From contig NZ_LMRD01000001.1 in the NCBI RefSeq assembly GCF_001425575.1, positions 397,745 through 461,744 of the forward strand: a stretch of DNA of 64,000 bases. Reading direction: 5' to 3'. This document shows positions 58,597-64,000 of this stretch, piece by piece. Source of the DNA: Aurantimonas sp. Leaf443. GTDB taxonomy: Bacteria > Pseudomonadota > Alphaproteobacteria > Rhizobiales > Rhizobiaceae. The notes below the pieces were generated by a model. The model saw nothing but the letters and a program-made list of their open reading frames with translations, had not been told where the DNA came from and did no database searches. A program made the position numbers and the translations under genes. Within the stretch, counting starts at the first letter, position 1, and the number at the start of each line of letters is the position of its first letter.

Positions 58597-59865
58597 ATGG
58601 ATCTGACCCTCGAGGAGGGCGGCCTGCGCGCGCCCGAGACCAAGACCGACAGCCCCGCGGTGCGCGCCGCGATGGCGGAGATGATGCAGGCCTTCGACAG
58701 TTTCCGCGAGGCCAACGACCGGCGCGTCGGCGAGATCGAGAAGCGCATGAGCGCCGACGTGATCTCGGAAGAGAAGGTCGAGCGCATCGGCCGCGCGCTC
58801 GACGACCAGGAGAAGCGTCTCGAGCGCCTGATGCTGAAGGAGATGCGCCCGCCGCTCGCCGGCGGGGCGGGCGTGGGCGCCGGCCAGGCGGGGCCGAGCG
58901 AGCACCGCCATGCCTTCGAGGCCTATGTGCGCGGCGGCGACGAGGGCGGCATCCGCCGGCTGGAGCAGAAGGCGATGTCGGGCCTTACGGGCGCCGACGG
59001 CGGCTTCCTCGTGCCGCCGGAAACGGAAGGCGAGATCGGGCGGCGCCTGGCGTCGCTCTCGCCGATCCGCGGCCTGGCGACGGTGCGCGCCGTCTCCTCC
59101 TCGGTGCTGAAGAAGCCCTTCGCGCTGACGGGGCCGGCTTCGGGCTGGGTGGGCGAGGCCGATGCGCGCCCGCAGACCGAGGCGCCGCAGCTCTCCGAAC
59201 TGACCTTCCCGACGATGGAGCTCTACGCGATGCCGGCGGCGACCGCCGCGCTCCTCGACGACGCGGCCGTCGATATCGACCGCTGGATCGGGGAGGAGGT
59301 GGAGCAGGCCTTCGCGGTCCAGGAGGGCGTGGCCTTCGTCAACGGCAACGGCGTGGCGCGGCCGAAGGGCTTCATGACCTATCCGTTCGTGGCCGAAAGC
59401 GCCTGGACCTGGGGCAAGGTGGGCACCGTCCCGACCGGAACCTCCGGCGCCTTTTCGCCCGGCACGGCGGCGGACTCGCTGTTCGACCTCGTCTACGCGC
59501 TGAAGGCGAGCTACCGGCAGAACGCGACCTTCGTGATGAACCGGCGCACGCAAGCGGCGGTCCGCAAGCTGAAGGACGCGGACGGCAACTATCTCTGGCA
59601 GCCGCCGGCGGGCGCCAGCGCGCGCGCCACGCTTCTCGGCTTCCCGATGGTCGAGGCGGAGGAGATGCCCGACGTCAGCCCGGGCTCCAAGTCGATCGTC
59701 TTCGGCGATTTCGCGCGCTTCTATCTCGTGGTCGACCGCCAGGGTGTGCGCGTGCTGCGCGATCCCTATTCGGCCAAGCCCTACGTCCTCTTCTACACGA
59801 CCAAGCGCGTGGGCGGCGGCGTGCAGGACTTCGACGCGGCCAAGGCGCTGAACTTCGCGGCCTGA
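58597..59865 (+). CDS. GTA major capsid protein (g5-like)
   Basis: A 422-residue HK97-fold capsid protein. The N-terminal 110 residues are charged coiled coil (the scaffold-like delta domain, normally removed by the protease); the shell part begins near residue 125 (GADGGFLVPPETEGEIGRRL) and has KPLNP-like family elements replaced by SSVLKKPFALTGPASGWVGE. It ends KRVGGGVQDFDAAKALNFAA, typical of alphaproteobacterial GTA capsids. A strong terminator follows. Confidence 0.95.
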   Translation: MDLTLEEGGLRAPETKTDSPAVRAAMAEMMQAFDSFREANDRRVGEIEKRMSADVISEEKVERIGRALDDQEKRLERLMLKEMRPPLAGGAGVGAGQAGPSEHRHAFEAYVRGGDEGGIRRLEQKAMSGLTGADGGFLVPPETEGEIGRRLASLSPIRGLATVRAVSSSVLKKPFALTGPASGWVGEADARPQTEAPQLSELTFPTMELYAMPAATAALLDDAAVDIDRWIGEEVEQAFAVQEGVAFVNGNGVARPKGFMTYPFVAESAWTWGKVGTVPTGTSGAFSPGTAADSLFDLVYALKASYRQNATFVMNRRTQAAVRKLKDADGNYLWQPPAGASARATLLGFPMVEAEEMPDVSPGSKSIVFGDFARFYLVVDRQGVRVLRDPYSAKPYVLFYTTKRVGGGVQDFDAAKALNFAA

Positions 59866-59892
59866 CGGCGGGGCGCGGGACGAGACGGCGGG

Positions 59893-59929
59893 AGGCCGGG
59901 CGTGCGAGCGCCCGGCCTTCTTCTTTTCC
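59893..59929 (+). terminator. Intrinsic terminator after the capsid gene
   Basis: A 10-bp stem (AGGCCGGGCG with CGCCCGGCCT), TGCGAG loop, then TTCTTCTTTTCC, 28 bases after the capsid stop. Inside an operon it probably acts partially, giving more capsid mRNA than downstream mRNA. Confidence 0.9.
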
Positions 59930-59965
59930 AGGACATTCGCCCGAGGCGGGCGCGAGGAGACATCG

Positions 59966-60526
59966 GTGACAGTGATCGACCTCAGGAACGGCGCGAGCGA
60001 GCCCGTCACGCTCGACGAGGCGAAGGCCTGGTGCCGGATCGAACGCGACGACGAGGATGCGCTGATCGCACAGCTGATCGCCTCGGCGCGCGAGGCGGCG
60101 GAGGCCGAGACGGGCCTCGTCCTCGTGCGGCGCGGCTTCCGGCTGGCGCTCGACCCCGTGCCGCCGGACGGCTGGGTGGAGGTGCCGCGCGTGCCGCTGG
60201 TCTCGATCGACGCCGTGACGGCCTATGACGGGGCGGGGCAGCCGGCCGCGATCCCGCTTCACGAGGCGATCGTGGAGCGGGCGCTCGGCGTCGAGGCGAT
60301 CCGCCTCGCGCCCCCGGTGCGTTCGAGCGCGGCGAACGGCGTCGAGATCGACGTCACGGCGGGCCTTGCGCCCGGCATGGTGCCCGCGACCATCATCCAC
60401 GCGATGCGCCTCGTCGTCGCCGCCTCCTACGAATTGCGCGGCGTGGTCGACCCGGCGCTGCAGCCGGGGCTCGTTCCGGCCGCCGCACGCGCGCTTCTGG
60501 CGCGCCATCGGCGGGTGCGGCTGTGA
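59966..60526 (+). CDS. GTA head-tail connector protein (g6-like)
   Basis: A 186-residue protein with the gp6-type N-terminal domain (EPVTLDEAKAWCRIERDDEDALIAQLIASAREAAE in outline, residues 12-46). It forms the adaptor ring under the portal. It begins with GTG, with GAGGAG 7 bases upstream, 36 bases after the terminator. Its stop overlaps the next start. Confidence 0.9.
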   Translation: MTVIDLRNGASEPVTLDEAKAWCRIERDDEDALIAQLIASAREAAEAETGLVLVRRGFRLALDPVPPDGWVEVPRVPLVSIDAVTAYDGAGQPAAIPLHEAIVERALGVEAIRLAPPVRSSAANGVEIDVTAGLAPGMVPATIIHAMRLVVAASYELRGVVDPALQPGLVPAAARALLARHRRVRL

Positions 60527-60858
60527 TGGCGCCGCTCTTCGTCGATCCCGGACTCCTGCGCCGGCGCGCGATACTGGAGCGGCCGGTCGAGACCTCGGAC
60601 GGGGCGGGCGGGGCCCGCGTGTCATGGGTGGAGGTCGCCGAACTCTCGATCCATGTCGAGCCGGTGACGGTCGCCGCGCGCGAGCGGTTCGAGGCGCGCG
60701 AGATGCGCATCACCCACCGCGTGACCTGCCGGCGGCGCGACGAGGTGCAACGCGGGGCGCGGTTCCGCTTCGGCGAGCGGCGGCTCGCGATCCTCGCCGT
60801 CAGCGATCCCGACGAGACCGGCCGCTATCTCGTCTGCCGCTGCGAGGAGGCGGCGTGA
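60526..60858 (+). CDS. GTA head closure / head-tail adaptor protein (g7-like)
   Basis: A 110-residue SPP1 gp16-like closure protein: LRRRAILERPVETSDGAGGARVSW at the start and VTVAARERFEAREMRITHRVT in the middle are the family pattern. The ATG shares one base with the upstream stop (TGATG); a GTG one codon earlier is an alternative. Its stop overlaps the GTG of the next small frame. Confidence 0.88.
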   Translation: MAPLFVDPGLLRRRAILERPVETSDGAGGARVSWVEVAELSIHVEPVTVAARERFEAREMRITHRVTCRRRDEVQRGARFRFGERRLAILAVSDPDETGRYLVCRCEEAA

Positions 60859-61076
60859 GGATCGGGACGACGGGGATCGGGCCGGCGCTGGCGCGGCTCC
60901 TGCGGCGGCGGCTGGCGGAGCGAATGGCGAAGCGGCCGAGGCCGGCCTTCGCCGCGCGGCTCGGGCCATTGCCGCGGAGCTCGGGTTTGGGAAGCGCCGG
61001 GGCAGGGCGCTTCGGGGGCGACGAGGCCGGTGGGGAACCGCCGGACGGGCCGGACATTGCGGGCAGAGCGTCATGA
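60855..61076 (+). CDS. Small unknown frame in the GTA cluster (73 aa)
   Basis: A 73-residue Arg/Gly/Ala-rich frame that starts with GTG inside the upstream stop (GTGA), like the other junctions of this cluster. The first half looks helical (IGPALARLLRRRLAERMAKR), the rest low complexity. It lies where the closure gene normally meets DUF3168. Base composition alone could open this frame, so it may not be real. An 88-base AT-richer gap follows, in which a promoter is possible but not clear. Confidence 0.45.
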   Translation: MRIGTTGIGPALARLLRRRLAERMAKRPRPAFAARLGPLPRSSGLGSAGAGRFGGDEAGGEPPDGPDIAGRAS

Positions 61077-61164
61077 TAACGAATTGTTAATTTGAGACAT
61101 CGACGCGAAGGCCGATGATGCGGCGGACGGCCCGGCGGGCACGAGAGACGGAGAACGCAGACGG

Positions 61165-61575
61165 ATGACCCATCCCAGCGCGGAACTTCAGACGACGATC
61201 TTCAGGACGCTGACGTCGGACGCGGCGCTGACGGCGCTTCTGGGCGGCCCCAAGGTCTTCGACCGGCGGCCCGAGCGGGCGAACTTTCCCTATCTCACGC
61301 TCGGCCGCACCGCCGTCGTCGACTGGTCGACGGGCACCGAGGACGGGGCCGAGCACATCCTGACGCTGCATGTCTGGGCGGCGGGCGGCGGCAAGGCCGA
61401 GACCTACGAGATCATGGACCGCGTCTCGACCCGCCTTCAGGACGCCACCCTGCCGCTCGACGGGCACCGGCTGGTGAACCTGCAGCTGCAGTTCGCGGAA
61501 GCGCGGCAGGAGCCGGATTCGCCTGCCTATCACGGCATCATGCGGTTCAGGGCGGTGACCGAGCCGCTGGCATGA
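61165..61575 (+). CDS. GTA DUF3168 tail-completion protein (g8-like)
   Basis: A 136-residue DUF3168 protein: ELQTTIFRTLTSDAALTALLGGPKVFD near the start, NFPYLTLGRTAVVDWSTGTEDG and HILTLHVWA. In siphophage-like particles it sits at the head-tail junction. GGAG-type site about 12 bases before the ATG. A strong terminator follows 45 bases after the stop. Confidence 0.9.
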   Translation: MTHPSAELQTTIFRTLTSDAALTALLGGPKVFDRRPERANFPYLTLGRTAVVDWSTGTEDGAEHILTLHVWAAGGGKAETYEIMDRVSTRLQDATLPLDGHRLVNLQLQFAEARQEPDSPAYHGIMRFRAVTEPLA

Positions 61576-61620
61576 GGCGAGGGCCGCCGCAGCGGCCCGG
61601 ACATTTCGACACGTGAACGC

Positions 61621-61652
61621 AGGGCGGCTCTCAGGAGCCGCCCTTTTTCTTT
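61621..61652 (+). terminator. Intrinsic terminator between DUF3168 and tail-tube genes
   Basis: A 10-bp stem (AGGGCGGCTC with GAGCCGCCCT) closed by TCAG, followed by TTTTTCTTT. It is the third terminator inside the cluster and lies 43 bases before the tail-tube start. Confidence 0.93.
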
Positions 61653-61694
61653 GGCCGCGCCTCGGGGACAGCGGCCCGCGACGGAAAAGGACGG

Positions 61695-62114
61695 ATGGCG
61701 ATGGGCGCGCAGCGCGGCAAGGACCTTCTCCTGAAGGTGGACGAGAACGGCGACGGCGTGTTCGACACGGTGGCGGGCCTGCGCGCCCGCCGCATCGCCT
61801 TCAATGCCGAGACGGTGGACACGACCGTCGCCGAGAGCGCCGGGCGCTGGCGAGAGCTTCTGGGCGGCGCGGGCGTGCAGCGCGCGGCGCTCTCGGGCTC
61901 GGGCATCTTCAAGGACGCGGCTTCGGACGCGGCGCTCCGGCGCCTGTTCTTCGAGGCGCGCATCGCGCCGTTCAAGGCGGTGATCCCCGACTTCGGAACG
62001 GTGACGGGCCCGTTTCAGGTGACGGCGCTGGAATATGGCGGCGAGCACAATGGCGAGGTGACCTTCGAGGCGACGCTGGAATCGGCCGGTGCCCTCGCCT
62101 TCGAGGTGCTCTGA
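61695..62114 (+). CDS. GTA major tail protein, TP901-1 family (g9-like)
   Basis: A 139-residue tail-tube protein: GKDLLLKVDENGDGVFDTVAGLRARRIAFNAETVDTT (residues 8-44, in outline), ESAGRWREL and the closing EVTFEATLESAGALAF are diagnostic. It polymerises into the short tail tube. Start at ATG 61695, or 61701, with AAAAGGA upstream. Confidence 0.93.
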   Translation: MAMGAQRGKDLLLKVDENGDGVFDTVAGLRARRIAFNAETVDTTVAESAGRWRELLGGAGVQRAALSGSGIFKDAASDAALRRLFFEARIAPFKAVIPDFGTVTGPFQVTALEYGGEHNGEVTFEATLESAGALAFEVL

Positions 62115-62116
62115 CG

Positions 62117-62458
62117 ATGGCCGTGAATCGCAGGCGCGGCGAAGTGGCCGCCACGATCGACGGGCGCGAGCAGGTGCTGTGCCTGACGCTCGGCGCGCTC
62201 GCCGAGCTCGAGGACGCCTTCGGCGCCGACGATCTGACGGCGCTCGCGGGCCGTTTCTCCTCGGGCCGCCTGTCGGCGCGCGATCTCATGCGCGTGCTTG
62301 CGGCGGGCCTGAGGGGCGCCGGGACGCCGGCCGACGAGACCGCCGTGGCCTCCATGCGCATCGAGGGCGGGGCGGCGGGCGCGGCGGCGGTGGCGGCCGC
62401 GCTCCTGACGGCGGCGTTCGGGACGCCGGAGGGCGGGGCGGCCTCGCCGGACCCTTGA
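62117..62458 (+). CDS. GTA tail-assembly protein (gene transfer agent family, g10-like)
   Basis: A 113-residue protein: the opening RRGEVAATIDGREQVLCLTLGALAELEDAFG is the GTA TFA2-type domain, and the Ala-rich C-terminus follows. It acts in tail assembly, probably with the next gene, and the two overlap by four bases (TTGA). Starts two bases after the tail-tube stop. Confidence 0.9.
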   Translation: MAVNRRRGEVAATIDGREQVLCLTLGALAELEDAFGADDLTALAGRFSSGRLSARDLMRVLAAGLRGAGTPADETAVASMRIEGGAAGAAAVAAALLTAAFGTPEGGAASPDP

Positions 62459-62673
62459 GCGCCGTGCCGGCGGCGGGCGGCGCCGGCACGGAATTTCCCT
62501 GGGACGAGGCGATGGCGGCGGCCTTCGGCCTCCTGCGCCTCGCGCCCGCCGCCTTCTGGGCGATGACGCCGCGCGAGTTCGCCGCCGCCCTCTCGCCCTT
62601 CGCGAAGGCGAGCGCCCCGCCGCCCCGGGCGGCGCTGGAGGCGCTGATGCGCCGTTTTCCCGACCTGGCCTGA
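62455..62673 (+). CDS. GTA phage tail assembly chaperone (g10.1-like)
   Basis: A 72-residue protein: FPWDEAMAAAFGLLRLAPAAFWAMTPREFAAAL is the tail-chaperone pattern of this family (residues 14-46, in outline). It starts at TTG within the g10 stop. In phages, genes in this position assist tape-measure folding; a short overlap rather than a frameshift is used here. Confidence 0.85.
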   Translation: MSAVPAAGGAGTEFPWDEAMAAAFGLLRLAPAAFWAMTPREFAAALSPFAKASAPPPRAALEALMRRFPDLA

Positions 62674-62683
62674 CGGAGGTTCG

Positions 62684-63271
62684 ATGGACCCGGACGACAC
62701 GATCATCCTCGGCATCGAGGCGGACACGAGCGGCCTCGACCGGGCGCTCGGCGACCTGACGCTGAAGGCCGGCGCCTTCGGCACGGCGCTGACCGGCGCC
62801 CTGAAGGGCGCGGCGACGGGCGGGCGCTCGCTCGACGCCATTCTGCAGGGACTGGGGCGGCGCCTTTCGGCGATCGCCCTCGACGCGGCGCTACGGCCGC
62901 TCGGCACGCTCGCCTCCGGCCTGATCGGACAGGCGCTCGGCGGCGTCGGACAGGCTTTCGGCATGGCGAATGCGGTTGCCGGCGCCCGCATCGTGCCCTT
63001 CGCCAAGGGGGGCGTCGTCTCGGCGCCCACCTTCTTTCCGGCCGGGCGCCAGATGGGCCTGATGGGCGAGGCGGGCGCCGAGGCCATTCTGCCGCTGCGG
63101 CGCGGCGCGGACGGCGCGCTCGGCGTTTCCGTCGCCGGCGGAACGGGACGGGGCGCAAGCAGCATCGTCTTCAACGTGACGACGCCGGACGCCGCGAGCT
63201 TCCGCCGCTCCGAGGCGCAGATCCAGGCGATGCTGGCGCGCGCCGCGCAGCGCGGACGACGGGGGCTGTGA
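62684..63271 (+). CDS. GTA tape-measure-like protein (g11-like)
   Basis: A 195-residue protein with the tape-measure pattern LGIEADTSGLDRALGDLTLKAG, an Ala/Gly/Leu-rich hydrophobic middle, then IVPFAKGGVVSAPTFFPAGRQMGLMGEAGAEAILPL, a motif common to tail tape proteins. It is very short compared with siphophage tape measures, matching the short GTA tail (R. capsulatus g11 is of similar size). Stop overlaps the g12 start. Confidence 0.88.
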   Translation: MDPDDTIILGIEADTSGLDRALGDLTLKAGAFGTALTGALKGAATGGRSLDAILQGLGRRLSAIALDAALRPLGTLASGLIGQALGGVGQAFGMANAVAGARIVPFAKGGVVSAPTFFPAGRQMGLMGEAGAEAILPLRRGADGALGVSVAGGTGRGASSIVFNVTTPDAASFRRSEAQIQAMLARAAQRGRRGL

Positions 63272-63912
63272 TGGGCATCGCCTCCTTCAGCGAGGAGCGC
63301 TTTCCCGCGCGCCTCGCCCTCGGCACCAGCGGCGGACCGGAGCGGCGCACGGAGATCGTACGGCTCTCGACCGGTTTCGAGACGCGCAACCAGCGCCAGG
63401 CCCACGCCCTGCGCCGCTATGACGCCGGCGGCGGCGTTCGCAGCCTCGAGGACCTGGCGGCCGTGCTCGCCTTCTTCGAGGCGCGGCGCGGGCGGCTCGT
63501 GGGGTTCCGCTTCCGCGATCCCTTCGACCATTCCTCGGCCGCCTGGGGGCGCGCGACGACGCCCTTCGACCAGCCGCTCGGCACCGGCGACGGGGTGCGG
63601 CGCGACTTCGCGCTCGCCAAGACCTACGGCACGGGCGCGGAGGCCTATCGCCGCCCGATCGAGAAGCCGCGGGCGCCGAGCCTGCGCCTCGGCGTCGGCG
63701 GGGCGCCCGTCGCCCTCGGCGGGAGCGCGACGCTCGACGCCGCGCGCGGGATCGTGCGGTTCGCGGTGCCGCCCGCCGCCGGACAGGCGGTGACGGCCGG
63801 CTTCGAGTTCGACGTGCCCGTGCGCTTCGACATCGATCATCTCTCGATCAGCCTCGCCGCCTTCGAGGCCGGCGAGATCCCGACCATCCCGCTCGTGGAG
63901 ATCCGCCCGTGA
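63271..63912 (+). CDS. GTA DUF2460 distal tail protein (g12-like)
   Basis: A 213-residue DUF2460 protein: FPARLALGTSGGPERRTEIVRLSTGFETRNQ near the start and LGTGDGVRRDFALAKTYG in the middle, then IDHLSISLAAFEAGEIPTIPLVEIRP at the end. In the R. capsulatus GTA, g12 is a distal tail protein at the tail tip. The ATG shares one base with the upstream stop (TGATG); a GTG one codon before is possible. Confidence 0.93.
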   Translation: MGIASFSEERFPARLALGTSGGPERRTEIVRLSTGFETRNQRQAHALRRYDAGGGVRSLEDLAAVLAFFEARRGRLVGFRFRDPFDHSSAAWGRATTPFDQPLGTGDGVRRDFALAKTYGTGAEAYRRPIEKPRAPSLRLGVGGAPVALGGSATLDAARGIVRFAVPPAAGQAVTAGFEFDVPVRFDIDHLSISLAAFEAGEIPTIPLVEIRP

Positions 63913-64000
63913 GACCGATCGCACCGGAGCTGGCGGCCCGGCTGTCCGCCCCCGTAACGACCATCGCGCAGGCCTGGCGCCTGACGCGCACCGACGGCAC
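63909..64000 (+). CDS. GTA DUF2163 hub protein (g13-like), cut by the window end
   Basis: The first 30 residues of the next GTA gene, starting at GTG within the g12 stop (GTGA overlap). The opening RPIAPELAARLSAP followed by TIAQAWRLTRTDG is the beginning of DUF2163 proteins, whose R. capsulatus member g13 forms the tail hub. The rest, with g14 and g15, should follow outside the window. Confidence 0.85.
   Translation, partial: MRPIAPELAARLSAPVTTIAQAWRLTRTDG

Noticed and set aside
61077-61164. Promoter or CtrA site in the AT-richer gap before the DUF3168 gene
   Set aside because: Only a single TTAA half-site is present and no -35/-10 pair with normal spacing.
53441-64000. Active temperate prophage
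   Set aside because: No integrase, attachment site, repressor or lysis gene is visible, and gene order and sizes are those of GTAs. Sequence beyond 64 kb could still change this.

Overview
The window is a contiguous piece of a very GC-rich bacterial chromosome. It looks like an alphaproteobacterium of the order Hyphomicrobiales (Rhizobiales), possibly near the Aurantimonadaceae. The grounds are a RirA-type iron regulator with IRO-like and Irr-like operators, CtrA-type boxes (TTAA-N7-TTAA), the MinCDE operon, many rhizobial families of unknown function (DUF1491, DUF2336, DUF5330, DUF6456, DUF6107) and a gene transfer agent (GTA) structural cluster. The order is well supported by gene content. 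The family is only a guess. I saw no tRNA, rRNA, CRISPR array, insertion sequence, integrase or replication origin.

Layout. 1-3.1 kb: end of a sugar-uptake operon (GguB/XylH permease, galactose-dehydrogenase-like enzyme, GalM). 3.2-4.7 kb: a small protein and a periplasmic metallohydrolase. 4.7-8.5 kb: an iron block with an exported protein, TonB, RirA, a DUF1289 protein, Dps and an unknown protein; the operator-like palindromes between them match RirA (IRO) and Irr (ICE) patterns. 8.7-12.5 kb: cobalamin-dependent methionine synthase MetH. 12.9-18.3 kb: an RND efflux pair with a divergent TetR repressor and an AcrR-like operator. 18.5-21.7 kb: ferredoxin-NADP reductase and minCDE behind a CtrA box. 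21.8-29.4 kb: a cobalamin riboswitch followed by cbtB-cbtA-cobU-cobW-cobN-cobO. 29.5-32.1 kb: a P-loop kinase, a ring-cleaving dioxygenase and an esterase, with a fresh 58-bp tandem duplication. 32.1-41.7 kb, all on the minus strand: a branched-chain-amino-acid-type ABC transporter with two tandem binding proteins, then a divergent Mfd-like helicase. 42-53.4 kb: regulatory, cell-envelope and housekeeping genes, including a DnaA-domain-IV protein, SufE, a DivJ/PleC-like kinase, a peptidoglycan-binding protein, a class A penicillin-binding protein and a UPF0260 protein.

53.4-64 kb (running off the end) holds a GTA cluster in the order of the Rhodobacter capsulatus GTA: putative small terminase, large terminase, portal, g3.5-like membrane protein, prohead protease, capsid, connector, head closure, DUF3168, tail tube, g10, tail chaperone, short tape measure, g12 and the start of g13. 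Most junctions overlap by four bases, which points to translational coupling.

The most unusual structure is an island of about 0.9 kb between large terminase and portal. It holds two unrecognised genes of visibly lower GC and ends in a strong intrinsic terminator, so it looks like a cargo or moron module inserted into the GTA operon. Further intrinsic terminators lie after the capsid gene and before the tail-tube gene. Other leads are an unknown gene predicted to be under RirA control, two Irr-like boxes upstream of dps, and a hairpin leader in front of the GTA.
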